From: Pseudomonadota bacterium
GTDB taxonomy: Bacteria > Desulfobacterota > Desulfobulbia > Desulfobulbales > JAGXFP01
DNA: 58,955 nt
Direction: 5' to 3'
Assembly (NCBI GenBank): GCA_018814305.1
Contig: JAHJAA010000090.1
Coordinates: 1-58,955 of the forward strand
The notes beneath the pieces were generated by a model. The model worked only from the letters and a program-made list of their open reading frames with translations, made no database searches and was not told where the DNA came from. Position 1 is the first letter of the stretch. Each line of letters starts with the position of its first letter. The translations under genes and the position numbers were made by a program. Shown here one piece after another: positions 42,260 through 51,292 of this stretch.

Positions 42260-43585
42260 TCAAGTATTGGTCGAATCATTTGCCTGGGGGGAAGACAACT
42301 CTTTCGCCACCGACAGGCAAAAAAGAGTCCCTTTTCCCGGAAGAGGCTCCGACCAAACCCGCCCCTGGTGCTGCTCCGCTATCTTTTTGACAATCGATAA
42401 CCCCAACCCGGTCCCGGCAATATTTCGGGATGAGGTCAGTCGGCTGAACTGTTTGAATAATCTGCCGGTTTCCGCCTGGTCGATCCCGATTCCGTTATCT
42501 TGAACGCAAAGGACATGGTGCTTCCCTTCATCCTTATACCTGAGGTCAATGGAGGATAAATCTTCTCCCCCGTATTGCAGGGCGTTATCGACCAGATTGC
42601 GCAAGGCCCGCATCAAGGCCAGTCGATCCGCCTTGATTGCCGGTGGATCACCGTAAAAGGTCAAGCTGGCTCGATGCTTGGCAAACCGGCCGATAAATTC
42701 GTCCTGGATTTCCTGAAAGAGGTCCATCAGAATGACTGTCTCAAATCGGAGGGCGGTCTCTCCGGTGCTGATGTACTCATTGATCTTATCAACCAGGGCA
42801 ACAATATCCGCGGTGCCCTTCAGGATCAAATCACAGTACAGGCCGCCTTTTGGGCCAAGAATCTCCCGATAGCCTTCATGGAGCCGCTTGGTCAGACCGT
42901 GAACGGCCAAGGCCGGATTTTTTAAATCGTGGGAAATCGACCAGGCAAAGCTTTTGATCTTTTCGCCGACACTTTTGAGGACCAACTCGGCATTCTTGCT
43001 CTCGGTAATATCACTCAGCGCCAAAAAACACTGATTATCATCACCGGTTTCGCCCGGCAGAAAGGAACTTTTCAACTGGGCATAGAAGCGGTCGGCTTTG
43101 GCGGTTACCATCCTTATCACCTGATCCTGAGGGGCGCCGGTCTGGAAAATCCGCCGCAGGTAGGTAAAAAAGGCGTCTCGATCTTCCAGATCGATGAACT
43201 CAAAAAAAGAACCGTTTTGCAATCCCCCTCTTTCTCTCGCCAGCAGGTCGGCACCTGAGAGGTTCACTTCCTGGATGGTCCCTTTTCTATCAAGGGTGAA
43301 ATAGCCGATCGGCGCGAAATCGTAAAGCGCAACATACCGGTCGTGGGCCGTCATCAGCTCACCCTGGATACGGATCAATTCCTCGTTCTGCATCTCCAAT
43401 TCAATCTGGTGGACTTGCAGATCATGGGCCAGGGTGCGGACATCTGCCTCGGTCATTTGGGCGACATTCAGATTCCCTGCCTTCAATTTTGACTCAGCCT
43501 GTTTTCGAAGTTCTGGAGGATTTTTCAATAGATTCTCGAATTCAAAAGTTGTTGTTACTGTGATTGAAGGACGTTGGACTCGCAA
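42260..43585 (-). CDS. PAS-domain sensor histidine kinase
   Basis: A 441-residue soluble kinase with no membrane helix. An N-terminal helical part (LHHELQVHQIELEMQNEEL-like) precedes a PAS domain at about 80-195 (YDFAPIGYFTLDRKGTIQEV). The phospho-acceptor His is about residue 219 in ISHDLKNPALAV; the ATPase domain has NLVDNALQYGG, DNGIGIDQAE and GTGLGLSIVKKIAEQHQGRV. The start is unclear: the frame opens at TTG with no strong ribosome binding site. No response regulator is adjacent. Its place directly before the flavodiiron gene suggests redox or oxygen-related sensing, which is inference. Confidence 0.88.
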   Translation of the reverse strand: MRVQRPSITVTTTFEFENLLKNPPELRKQAESKLKAGNLNVAQMTEADVRTLAHDLQVHQIELEMQNEELIRIQGELMTAHDRYVALYDFAPIGYFTLDRKGTIQEVNLSGADLLARERGGLQNGSFFEFIDLEDRDAFFTYLRRIFQTGAPQDQVIRMVTAKADRFYAQLKSSFLPGETGDDNQCFLALSDITESKNAELVLKSVGEKIKSFAWSISHDLKNPALAVHGLTKRLHEGYREILGPKGGLYCDLILKGTADIVALVDKINEYISTGETALRFETVILMDLFQEIQDEFIGRFAKHRASLTFYGDPPAIKADRLALMRALRNLVDNALQYGGEDLSSIDLRYKDEGKHHVLCVQDNGIGIDQAETGRLFKQFSRLTSSRNIAGTGLGLSIVKKIAEQHQGRVWSEPLPGKGTLFCLSVAKELSSPQANDSTNT

Positions 43586-43630
43586 AGTCCATCGTACCGT
43601 TTGAGATGGCTAATCTAAAATTTCGATCAA

Positions 43631-45511
43631 TTAGGACGCCACCATCATCTCTCTCAGTTCCTCACCGGTCACACTTTCTTTTTCCGCCAGGAGTTTCGCC
43701 AGGCTATCCAACAGAGCCCGTCGATCCGTCAGGATTTTTATAACCCGCTGGTGGGCCTCCTCGACCAACCGGGTGACCTCGTCATCGATCTGGGCGGCCT
43801 TTTGTTCGCTGTAGCTCTTGCCGCTAGTAAAGCCTTCCGGGGCAAACATCGGCTGGCGCGGGCGTTCATAAGTGACCAACCCCAGGGCATCGCTCATGCC
43901 GTATTGGGTCACCATCGACCGGGCAATATCGGTGGCCCGCTGCAGATCGTTCTGGGCCCCGGTGGAGATTTCATTAAAGACCAGTTCCTCCGCCACCCGG
44001 CCACCCAGAAGAACGGCCAACCGGTCCAGGAGTTCGGCCCGGGTCATCAGGTAGCGGTCTTCGGTGGGTTGCTGCTGGGTATAACCAAGGGCGGCAATGC
44101 CCCGGGGAATAATTGAAATCTTATGGACCGGATCGGCATGCTCCACCGACTCTGCGACAATGGCGTGGCCGGACTCATGGAAGGTGACGATTTCCTTCTC
44201 CTGCCCATTCATCATCCGATTCTTTTTCTCCAGGCCCCCCACCACCCGGTCGATGGCCTCATCAAATTCCGCCGCCTCCACCGTTTCCTTATTCTTGCGG
44301 GCCGCCAGCAGGGCGGCCTCATTGACCAGATTGGCCAGATCCGCCCCGACAAAACCAGGGGTGCGCCCGGCAACCTTGCGGAGATCCACCTCGGGATCCA
44401 GCAGGACGTTTTGCGAATGAATTTTCAAGATGGCCTCCCGACCATTGATATCCGGGCGGTCCACCAGAACCTGGCGGTCAAAACGTCCAGGACGAAGCAG
44501 CGCGGGATCGAGAATCTCCGGCCGATTGGTGGCGGACATGATGATCACCCCTTTATTGGTTGCAAAGCCGTCCATCTCCACCAACAACTGGTTCAGGGTC
44601 TGTTCCCGTTCGTCATGCCCGCCCATTACATTCATCCCCCGGGCCTTGCCGAGGGCGTCCAGTTCATCGATAAAGATGATGCAGGGAGCCTGTTTGGCGG
44701 CCTGGGAGAAGAGATCACGGACCCGGGCCGCGCCGACCCCGACGAACATCTCGACAAACTCGGAGCCGCTGATACTGAAAAACGGCACCTTGGCCTCACC
44801 GGCCACCGCCCGGGCCAACAGGGTTTTGCCGGTGCCGGGCGGTCCGACCAGCAGCACCCCTTTGGGAATCCGACCACCCAGTTTCTGAAATTTTCCCGGA
44901 TTACTGAGGAATTCCACAACTTCCTGAAGTTCTTCCTTGGCCTCATCAATGCCGGCCACATCGGCAAAGGAGACTTTGGTCTCGCTTTCGGCAAAGATCT
45001 TGGCCTTGTTCTTGCTGAACGACATCACCCCCATGCCGGATCCCATCTTTTTCATGAAAAAGCGCCAGATCAGAAAAAAGAGCGCCAGAGGGATGACCCA
45101 GGCCAGAATAAAACCGAGGAATTTACTGTCAGTTCGGCCAGTGTAGCTGATGGCATGCGCATCAAGATCCTTGACCAGGTCGGGGTCATAGACCCGGACC
45201 GTGGTGAAACCCTGCCCCGGTTTTTCCGGGAGGGTGCCGCTGATTGACTCCGGGCTGATGGTCAGGGCGCCCACCTTGCCTTCGGCGATGTACTGTTTGA
45301 ACTGGCTGTACGGAATCGTCTCGACGTTCTGTGCCATAAAGAACTGCTGGAAGATGGTGATCACAATAAAAGGCAGCATAAAATACCAGATACTGAACCC
45401 GGATTTCGGCGGTCCGCCCCCCTGTGATGGGGGTGAGTCCGCGAGACCCATCCGGGAGCGGATCTGCTCAAGAATAGTTTTGGGCGCTTCTCTGTTGTCT
45501 TGTTCCGTCAT
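43631..45511 (-). CDS. ftsH: ATP-dependent zinc metalloprotease FtsH
   Basis: A 626-residue membrane AAA+ protease. TM1 is at about 41-60 and TM2 at about 132-152; Walker A GPPGTGKT at 223-230, Walker [13 protein letters not shown], the SRH segment [20 protein letters not shown], and the zinc site HESGH at 445-449. It degrades misfolded and short-lived membrane or cytoplasmic proteins. Its ATG overlaps the stop of an HflC-like gene as ATGA, and that gene overlaps an HflK-like gene in the same way. The direct operon with both SPFH partners is noteworthy. Confidence 0.96.
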   Translation of the reverse strand: MTEQDNREAPKTILEQIRSRMGLADSPPSQGGGPPKSGFSIWYFMLPFIVITIFQQFFMAQNVETIPYSQFKQYIAEGKVGALTISPESISGTLPEKPGQGFTTVRVYDPDLVKDLDAHAISYTGRTDSKFLGFILAWVIPLALFFLIWRFFMKKMGSGMGVMSFSKNKAKIFAESETKVSFADVAGIDEAKEELQEVVEFLSNPGKFQKLGGRIPKGVLLVGPPGTGKTLLARAVAGEAKVPFFSISGSEFVEMFVGVGAARVRDLFSQAAKQAPCIIFIDELDALGKARGMNVMGGHDEREQTLNQLLVEMDGFATNKGVIIMSATNRPEILDPALLRPGRFDRQVLVDRPDINGREAILKIHSQNVLLDPEVDLRKVAGRTPGFVGADLANLVNEAALLAARKNKETVEAAEFDEAIDRVVGGLEKKNRMMNGQEKEIVTFHESGHAIVAESVEHADPVHKISIIPRGIAALGYTQQQPTEDRYLMTRAELLDRLAVLLGGRVAEELVFNEISTGAQNDLQRATDIARSMVTQYGMSDALGLVTYERPRQPMFAPEGFTSGKSYSEQKAAQIDDEVTRLVEEAHQRVIKILTDRRALLDSLAKLLAEKESVTGEELREMMVAS

Positions 45512-46548
45512 TCTTTTTTCTCCGGTTGGGCGGAAAGTGACCGAACCCCCAGGGTCTCGATCAGTCGGTTGATGTCGGTGGTCTTCAGATTCATCCCGCC
45601 CTCCGACACCGGCAGCAGCATGATCCGCTTGCCCTGGATCGCCTCGGCGATCTTCAATTTGACGATCACCTCGCCACCCGAACCGGCCAGGGCCTTGTTC
45701 ATCTCGAGAATTCCTTTGGCCTCGGCAATCCCTTCGGCCGTGATGGCCTCAGCCAGCAACTGCTGCTGTTCCAGGTAGACATCCGCCTCGATCTGATCCT
45801 TCTGGTACTGGCCGTCGGCGTCCGCCACCATCTGATTGACCACCCCCTTGGCCTCTTCCAGTTTGCGTTTGTACTCTTCCAGGGCCGCATGCTGGGCGGA
45901 TTTATTCTTCTCCACCTGCTGATCGGCCACCTTCTTGTCTTCGATGGCCTTTTGATACTCTTTATTAAATCGATAGTCGTTGGTCAGGACCTTCTCGACC
46001 ACGATCCCCATGGGGCCCAGGATCTCTTGCAGGGCCTTCTTGGCCTTTTCGGCTTGGCGCTCACGGGAATCGGCCACATAAAAGGCCTCGGTGGTCAGTT
46101 CGCCGAAGATGTCCCGCGGTTTACTGCGGGCCACGGTGCGGATGATCTTCCCCCGCAAGGTCGCGTCGTTCCTGGCCACATATTGAAGGATATAGGGGGC
46201 CTTGCTCGCATCGATGCGATAGGCGATGATCACATCGAGACTGATGTCGTTCCCATCGATGGTTTTAAAGAGCAGATCGTCCCTGGTTTTTCGATCCCCC
46301 CGGGTCTGGGAAAAGGTCATCTCCAGGTTCTGCAATTTGGTGTCAAAGACATCCCAGTCATTAATAAACGGCAGAAAAAAATAGGTGGCGCCGGGGGTAT
46401 AAATCCGCTCTTCCACCCCCTTGGGGCCGAGCAGACCGATTTTACGGGTCCGCACTCCCACCTCAGTCTCGCCGGTGGTCCGAACCACACAGCCGACGTT
46501 TATTAAGAGGACCATCATCAAAGTGACCAGGATAAGTAAACGTTTCAT
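45508..46548 (-). CDS. SPFH/prohibitin-family protein, HflC-like, with lipobox-like N-terminus
   Basis: A 346-residue band-7 protein. The N-terminus [20 protein letters not shown] looks like a lipoprotein signal with a Cys at residue 20. The SPFH domain follows ([36 protein letters not shown]), then a charged coiled coil rich in Glu/Ala/Lys (about 200-280). HflC-type proteins form a cage around FtsH with HflK. It overlaps hflK-like and ftsH genes by 4 bp at each end. A membrane anchor rather than lipidation remains possible. Confidence 0.85.
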   Translation of the reverse strand: MKRLLILVTLMMVLLINVGCVVRTTGETEVGVRTRKIGLLGPKGVEERIYTPGATYFFLPFINDWDVFDTKLQNLEMTFSQTRGDRKTRDDLLFKTIDGNDISLDVIIAYRIDASKAPYILQYVARNDATLRGKIIRTVARSKPRDIFGELTTEAFYVADSRERQAEKAKKALQEILGPMGIVVEKVLTNDYRFNKEYQKAIEDKKVADQQVEKNKSAQHAALEEYKRKLEEAKGVVNQMVADADGQYQKDQIEADVYLEQQQLLAEAITAEGIAEAKGILEMNKALAGSGGEVIVKLKIAEAIQGKRIMLLPVSEGGMNLKTTDINRLIETLGVRSLSAQPEKKE

Positions 46549-47645
46549 TGGCCACCTCCCTTGCGAACATCAAACAGGTGCAGGGTGTTATCCAGATTAA
46601 GCGGGTTGACCCCGTCCGGACCGTCGCTGGGCAGGATGATAATATCCAGTCCCCTATAGACCTCGGCCATCTTCAACCCCACCATCCGTTCGGAACCGGC
46701 CCCTTGCAGGGCCTCATTCCTCAGGCGAACCCGTTCCGCCTCGGCCAACTGCACCTGGAGATCGGCCTCGGCCTTTTTCCGACGGACGTAGAGATCCTTC
46801 TCGGCAATCTTGCGGGTGACATAGGCCTTGCCCTTTTCCAACTCTACCGCGGCAATAACCACCCCTTCCTGAACGATTTTTTTCAATTCCGCCTCTTCCT
46901 TGGCCGCCCGGGCCGCCGACTGATTGGTAAAGACCATCTGGTCCTGGAGCTTCTTTTCCTCGATATTCTTCTGGATCTCCGGGCTGTAGATAAAGTAGCG
47001 AACCAGCACCTGATCCACCTCGATGCCCTTGCCGTTTAGTTCGCTATTGAGCCGGGCCTTGGCCTCCTCCGCCTTCTGAACCCGCTTGGGGCTGTTGTAA
47101 AACTCCTCGGTGGTCAATTTGCCCAGGGTCTCTTTCAAGGCCGGTTCAGCCTTGGGAATGATGCCGTTATCCTCATAGAGGGTCCCGGGACCGATAGTCG
47201 TAAAGACCAGATAGGGATCCTTGATGTGGTAGAGCATGGAGACATCCACATCCACGAAAAAACCGTCGGAGGTCTGGATATGGGCGGCCCGGTCCTTGCG
47301 GGCTTCCTTGGCAGCGGTTTCCGGTGAGTTGGTCAGTTCCAGCACCTGGATCCCCCTGGGCAGCAGGTACATCTGCTGCATGCCGAAGGGCAGCACCATG
47401 GTCAACCCCGCGTTGTACACCTGCTTCTGTACGCCCCGCTCAATACCGATCCGAACCACCTTGATCCCATATTCATCGGGCCGGACATAGACGAACAGCA
47501 AGATATAGGCAATCACCGCCAGGACGACCACGACGGCCAGGATGTTCAATGGGCCTGCCACCTTAGGCGGCATGGTGAACAAAATGAATCGATCTTTCAG
47601 TTTGTTGAGATAATCCAGAAATTCTTCCTTTTGGTTTACTGTCAT
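46545..47645 (-). CDS. SPFH/prohibitin-family protein, HflK-like
   Basis: A 366-residue band-7 protein with one membrane helix at about residues 28-52 (LNILAVVVVLAVIAYILLFV). The SPFH domain shows YGIKVVRIGIERG, SDGFFVDVDVSMLYHIKDPY and LTTEEFYNSPKRVQKAEEAK. A long coiled coil with KEEAELKKIVQEGVV and repeated KAEADLQVQLAEAE follows. It is the first of three overlapping genes with the HflC-like and ftsH genes; the set probably builds an FtsH-HflKC complex in the inner membrane. Confidence 0.85.
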   Translation of the reverse strand: MTVNQKEEFLDYLNKLKDRFILFTMPPKVAGPLNILAVVVVLAVIAYILLFVYVRPDEYGIKVVRIGIERGVQKQVYNAGLTMVLPFGMQQMYLLPRGIQVLELTNSPETAAKEARKDRAAHIQTSDGFFVDVDVSMLYHIKDPYLVFTTIGPGTLYEDNGIIPKAEPALKETLGKLTTEEFYNSPKRVQKAEEAKARLNSELNGKGIEVDQVLVRYFIYSPEIQKNIEEKKLQDQMVFTNQSAARAAKEEAELKKIVQEGVVIAAVELEKGKAYVTRKIAEKDLYVRRKKAEADLQVQLAEAERVRLRNEALQGAGSERMVGLKMAEVYRGLDIIILPSDGPDGVNPLNLDNTLHLFDVRKGGGQ

Positions 47646-47663
47646 GATTTGGTTCCCCCGGCT

Positions 47664-47750
47664 TCAGCCGATTTCGCTGGATAATCGGTTCATCTGCGGA
47701 TTCGAAGGGCTGAGAACCCGTTCCAGAAACTTTTCAAACAGAATATTCAT
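47664..47750 (-). CDS. Possible 28-residue small protein
   Basis: A short frame MNILFEKFLERVLSPSNPQM continuing NRLSSEIG ends 18 bp before the HflK-like start. Its composition looks protein-like, amphipathic at first, but no clear ribosome binding site is visible. It could be a leader peptide for the hflK-hflC-ftsH unit. The 146-bp gap contains nothing else. Confidence 0.35.
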   Translation of the reverse strand: MNILFEKFLERVLSPSNPQMNRLSSEIG

Positions 47751-47791
47751 GGTTGATTCTTTAAAAAATGTCACAGTTGCCGGACACCTGA

Positions 47792-48310
47792 TCATGTTGC
47801 CGAAGTGACTTCTTCCTCCTCCTCATCTTCTTCTCCCGAACCGACGGCTTCCTCGGAAATCTCCTGAGCTTCATGTTTGACCAGCATGATCGAACAGGGC
47901 ATCTTTCTAACCAGTTCATCGTTACTGCGATTAAAGAAAAGATCTTCCAGGCGACCCTCGGTATGGGCGAGCATCACCACTAAATCGATGTCCTCTTCTT
48001 CGATGGTTTTCAGGATCTCCTCCGTAGGTTCACCTTCTCGGATAAATTCGATGATGGTCATGCCCCTGGTTTTCTCCGAGGCAACCAGCTCAGAGAGATC
48101 GCGCTTGGCGTTTTTCAGGATTTTTTCATACTCCTTGGCCAGTGACAATAATCCCATACTCCACCCCTTGAGACTGAAGGGATTGTGGATAGAATGGATG
48201 ACATAGAGTTGGGCATCATACTTTCGGGCCAGGGAAATCCCTGTTTGAATCACCCCGCGAGATGACTGGATCATCCTGCTGACCACCAGAATTCGTTTAT
48301 ATTCGCTCAT
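47792..48310 (-). CDS. Universal stress protein (UspA family) with acidic tail
   Basis: A 172-residue protein. Residues 1-145 have the UspA fold (KRILVVSRMIQSSRGVIQTG; LYVIHSIHNPF; DIDLVVMLAHTEGRLEDLFF), ending in PCSIMLVKH. The ATP-binding GxxGx9G(S/T) motif is not evident, so it is probably of the non-ATP type. The last 25 residues are almost all acidic (GSGEEDEEEEE), which is unusual. It precedes the hflK-like gene by 146 bp on the same strand. Confidence 0.85.
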   Translation of the reverse strand: MSEYKRILVVSRMIQSSRGVIQTGISLARKYDAQLYVIHSIHNPFSLKGWSMGLLSLAKEYEKILKNAKRDLSELVASEKTRGMTIIEFIREGEPTEEILKTIEEEDIDLVVMLAHTEGRLEDLFFNRSNDELVRKMPCSIMLVKHEAQEISEEAVGSGEEDEEEEEVTSAT

Positions 48311-48855
48311 GATATTCCTCCAATATGTTTGCTTTTGTTGCTAAATAGAGCAAGAGGTATGCCAGGATTGGGCTTGTTCGGAGAAGAAAGATAAAACCTT
48401 TACTGACAAGGGATTTGATTGAGGAGAGGAGGCGGATAAAAGGACGGCCGGGAACCATATGCCCTCAACAGGCGGTGGACCCTCAGGATGTTGAGGGAAG
48501 ATGGCAAAGCAATGGCGAAGCGGCTGCCGTAATCAACAGCCAGGAGGGATATGGTTCAAGGTGACCATAGAGTTTAAGACCCTGCAACCCTTAGCGCTTT
48601 TTTGCCTCAAACAACCAAACCTGCCAGCGCCACCGGTCTCGCCTGAATGTAAGGAGAAATTCTTGCTTGTGGCAGCGATGGGTGACATGCAGACCTGTCA
48701 TGGAATATTCGATCGATTCGCGCTTGGCATTTTCCTTAACTGGTTTTTTTTTTATGAATAATTCGGCACCCTAAGGTTTATGTTGAACCTGAATTATTCC
48801 TTTTACGATGTATTATTAATATCTTAACTCGGCCCGACCCCGTTTTTGCCGTTTT
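48311..48855. other. Gene-free interval with a REP-like core
   Basis: No convincing gene is seen in these 545 bp; a 86-codon plus-strand frame at 48501 lacks protein-like composition and ribosome binding site support. A short copy of the CGGCCCGACCCCG repeat (48830-48842) lies 14 bp from the stop of the lipoprotein gene. Confidence 0.6.
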
Positions 48856-49518
48856 TCATTCATCTTCTGGACGTTCCACCTGATCCCAGATGTTGAACAC
48901 AGCCTCGGCGCAAAAAGTCGAAAGCTCTTCGAGGACGATTTTTACCGCGTGGTTGGCCGCCACAACGCCGCCATACGTATCGTCGCTTGCGGCGGGGACG
49001 ATGGTGTCGAACTCCCGCCAGGCAAGCACGCGACGGGTTTTGTTGTCAACGAGATAGGACCGGAGGGTAAAATGCACCTGGCTTGGCTGGGTGAGGAACT
49101 CGTGCTGCAGTCGAATGATCTCGTTATCGAGCCGCAAATCACCGATCGCCGAGCTTGGGGTCAGAACCACGGCCCGGAATGCCCCGGAGTTTTCAATGGT
49201 GGTGACCAGCAGCGGCATGAGCATGCGGGCGGGAGAATCCACCCATTCGCTATGCGCGAAGTATTCGAATTTGTGAGTCTCGCGCATATAGATGATCCGC
49301 GGATTGTCAAAGCCGGCCGCTGCAACCGGAGGATTGATGATCAAGGTCGGCGCGGTCGCCGATGCCGCTGCCTTGGCTATCTCCGGCACGCTGTCCAGTG
49401 AATAAAAAGACGGATAAGGCGTTGTCGACGGGAGCAGGATGTTGCACCCGCCGACAACCAGCAGCGACAAACAGACGGTTACGATCCGGCACCGGTGAAG
49501 GATGAATTTTTTATTCAT
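48856..49518 (-). CDS. ABC-type transport auxiliary lipoprotein (PqiC/DUF330-like)
   Basis: A 220-residue lipoprotein with a lipobox near LSLLVVGGC (Cys about 25). The mature domain includes YPSFYSLDSVP, APTLIINPPVAAAGFDNPRI and IYMRETHKFEYFAHSEWVDS, typical of the outer-membrane partner of MCE transporters. It is the last gene of the four-gene Mla-like operon and overlaps the MlaD-like gene by 4 bp. It probably receives or delivers phospholipid at the outer membrane. Confidence 0.87.
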   Translation of the reverse strand: MNKKFILHRCRIVTVCLSLLVVGGCNILLPSTTPYPSFYSLDSVPEIAKAAASATAPTLIINPPVAAAGFDNPRIIYMRETHKFEYFAHSEWVDSPARMLMPLLVTTIENSGAFRAVVLTPSSAIGDLRLDNEIIRLQHEFLTQPSQVHFTLRSYLVDNKTRRVLAWREFDTIVPAASDDTYGGVVAANHAVKIVLEELSTFCAEAVFNIWDQVERPEDE

Positions 49519-50465
49519 GGCTTTCTTGCTCCGAATCCTGTTTCTCCCGGCCCGTCCGGTACTGGTTTACGGCCGAAAAGCAGGCCGCGCGGGTCACGTT
49601 CGGTCTGCTCACTCAGACGCCGCAGCGAAATCGTCAGAGCGCTCAGTTCACCAAGCAGGCGTTCAAGTTCGGGCAGTGTTTCCGAGGATAAACGTTTTAC
49701 TTCACCGCCAAGCGAGTCGACCGTTTTGCCGATGCCGGCACTCGTCAGGGTGACCTGGTCCCCCATTTTTGCCACCGCTTCAGCGCTGCGTCCGATATCA
49801 TCGAGCACGGGCCCGATCCTGGCTGTTGCCTGGGAGGTGTTTTCGAAAGTGAGGGCGGCGTTGCTCATGGCCGCATCGAACTTGTCCTTACCCGCTGCGA
49901 TGGTGTGGGCAGTGGTGGCGATGTCCGTGAGTGCGTTCTCAAATGCCGCCCGATTCTTATCGCTGAGAATCGAATTGATGTTGTTGGTGGTGCTGTCCAG
50001 TTTAGCAAGCACTGTGGAGAGGACATTTTCCAGGCGCTCACTGAGCGATGGTTCGGTTCGGATCTCCGGATACTCATTACCTGCGGTTGTGCGCAAAGGA
50101 GGGGAATTCAGCGCACCGCCGCTCAGTTCGACATAGGCAATGCCGGTCAGCCCTTGCGTGTTCAAAATCGCAATGGTGTCTTCCTTGATCGGCGTGCCAT
50201 GCTCGATGGCGAAGAGCAGGTTCACCCGTTCCGGATTTTTATGGTCGAGCTGAATGTTCAACACCTTACCCACCTCGACGCCGTTGTATTTGACCGGCGC
50301 GTTTAAATTGAGGCCCGCAACCGATTCTTCCTCGACGGCACGATAGATATCGTACTTTTTTTGCATGGCCCCGCCTGAAGCAAGCCAAAGCACCCCCGCG
50401 ATCAACGCCCCACCGAGAACAAGCACAAAGATGCCCACGATAGTATAGTTCACTTTCGTTTCCAT
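49515..50465 (-). CDS. MCE/MlaD family substrate-binding protein
   Basis: A 316-residue protein with an N-terminal membrane anchor (YTIVGIFVLVLGGALIAGVL) and an MCE domain at about 40-115 (SVAGLNLNAPVKYNGVEVGK; QGLTGIAYVELSGG). A long helical C-terminus with repeated Ala/Asp/Thr heptads follows, as in periplasm-spanning MCE proteins. It hands lipids between the MlaE/F complex and the periplasm. It lies between the ATPase gene (10-bp gap) and the lipoprotein gene. Confidence 0.9.
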   Translation of the reverse strand: METKVNYTIVGIFVLVLGGALIAGVLWLASGGAMQKKYDIYRAVEEESVAGLNLNAPVKYNGVEVGKVLNIQLDHKNPERVNLLFAIEHGTPIKEDTIAILNTQGLTGIAYVELSGGALNSPPLRTTAGNEYPEIRTEPSLSERLENVLSTVLAKLDSTTNNINSILSDKNRAAFENALTDIATTAHTIAAGKDKFDAAMSNAALTFENTSQATARIGPVLDDIGRSAEAVAKMGDQVTLTSAGIGKTVDSLGGEVKRLSSETLPELERLLGELSALTISLRRLSEQTERDPRGLLFGRKPVPDGPGETGFGARKP

Positions 50466-50475
50466 GATGGCCTCC

Positions 50476-51291
50476 TTAAAACGGTGACGCCACTAGAGTT
50501 GGTATCTGCCCGGCCTGTTGCTGCGCCGCCCTTCCGCGCGGGCCGTCAAAAAATTGCCGGATGGCGGGAGTATCCATCTTCTGGAGTTCCGTCATGGAGC
50601 CGAGACCTTGGACCTTGCCTTCGGCAAGAACGGCGACACGATCGGTAACCTGCCACAACAGGTCGAGGTCGTGCGTGATCATAACGATGGTCAGACCGAA
50701 AAGATCGCGCAGTTTGCGCACCAGCTCATCAATGCCGGCGGCGCTGTCCGGGTCGAGGCCGGCGGTCGGTTCATCGAGAAACAGTAATTCCGGGTCGAGC
50801 GCCAGCGCCCGGGCCAGCGACGCACGTTTCATCATGCCGCCGCTGAGTTCGGAGGGATACTGCGCCCCGACCTCCGGCGCCAGACCGGTCAGGGAGAGTT
50901 TCCAGGCCGCGATTTCGTCAATCAAACCGTCTCGAAGTTGGGTATGTTCTCGCAGCGGCAAGCCGATATTTTCCTTCACCGTCAGCGAACCGAACAGGCC
51001 TCCCTGCTGGAACATCACCCCCCAGCGCAGGCGAAGCGCGCGGGCCTCGTCGGCCCCAAGCTTATGCAAATCGACACCGAGCACCTGGATAGTTCCCGAA
51101 GACGGACGTTGCAAAAGAATCATTTCCCGCAACAACGTTGATTTGCCGGAGCCACTGCCACCAATCAAGGCGAAAACTTCCGCTCGGCGAACGTCGAGAT
51201 CGAGTTCGGAATGCACCAGATGATCGCCAAAACGAGTCGATACCTTGCGGAGTGAGATGACCGCTTCGTCGGGAATGATTTGGTTTTGCAT
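50476..51291 (-). CDS. ABC transporter ATPase, MlaF-like
   Basis: About 271 residues from the ATG at 51289-51291, preceded by GGGGATC; a 14-codon longer frame overlaps the permease end and is not needed. It has Walker A IGGSGSGKSTLLREM, signature SELSGGMMKRASLARAL, Walker B LLFLDEPTAGLDP and the H-loop MITHDLD. It powers lipid transport by the MlaE-like permease encoded one base upstream. Confidence 0.93.
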   Translation of the reverse strand: MQNQIIPDEAVISLRKVSTRFGDHLVHSELDLDVRRAEVFALIGGSGSGKSTLLREMILLQRPSSGTIQVLGVDLHKLGADEARALRLRWGVMFQQGGLFGSLTVKENIGLPLREHTQLRDGLIDEIAAWKLSLTGLAPEVGAQYPSELSGGMMKRASLARALALDPELLFLDEPTAGLDPDSAAGIDELVRKLRDLFGLTIVMITHDLDLLWQVTDRVAVLAEGKVQGLGSMTELQKMDTPAIRQFFDGPRGRAAQQQAGQIPTLVASPF

Positions 51292-51292
51292 A

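Noticed and set aside
48501-48761. 86-codon plus-strand frame in the gap upstream of the Mla-like operon
   Set aside because: No ribosome binding site, poor composition and no family resemblance.
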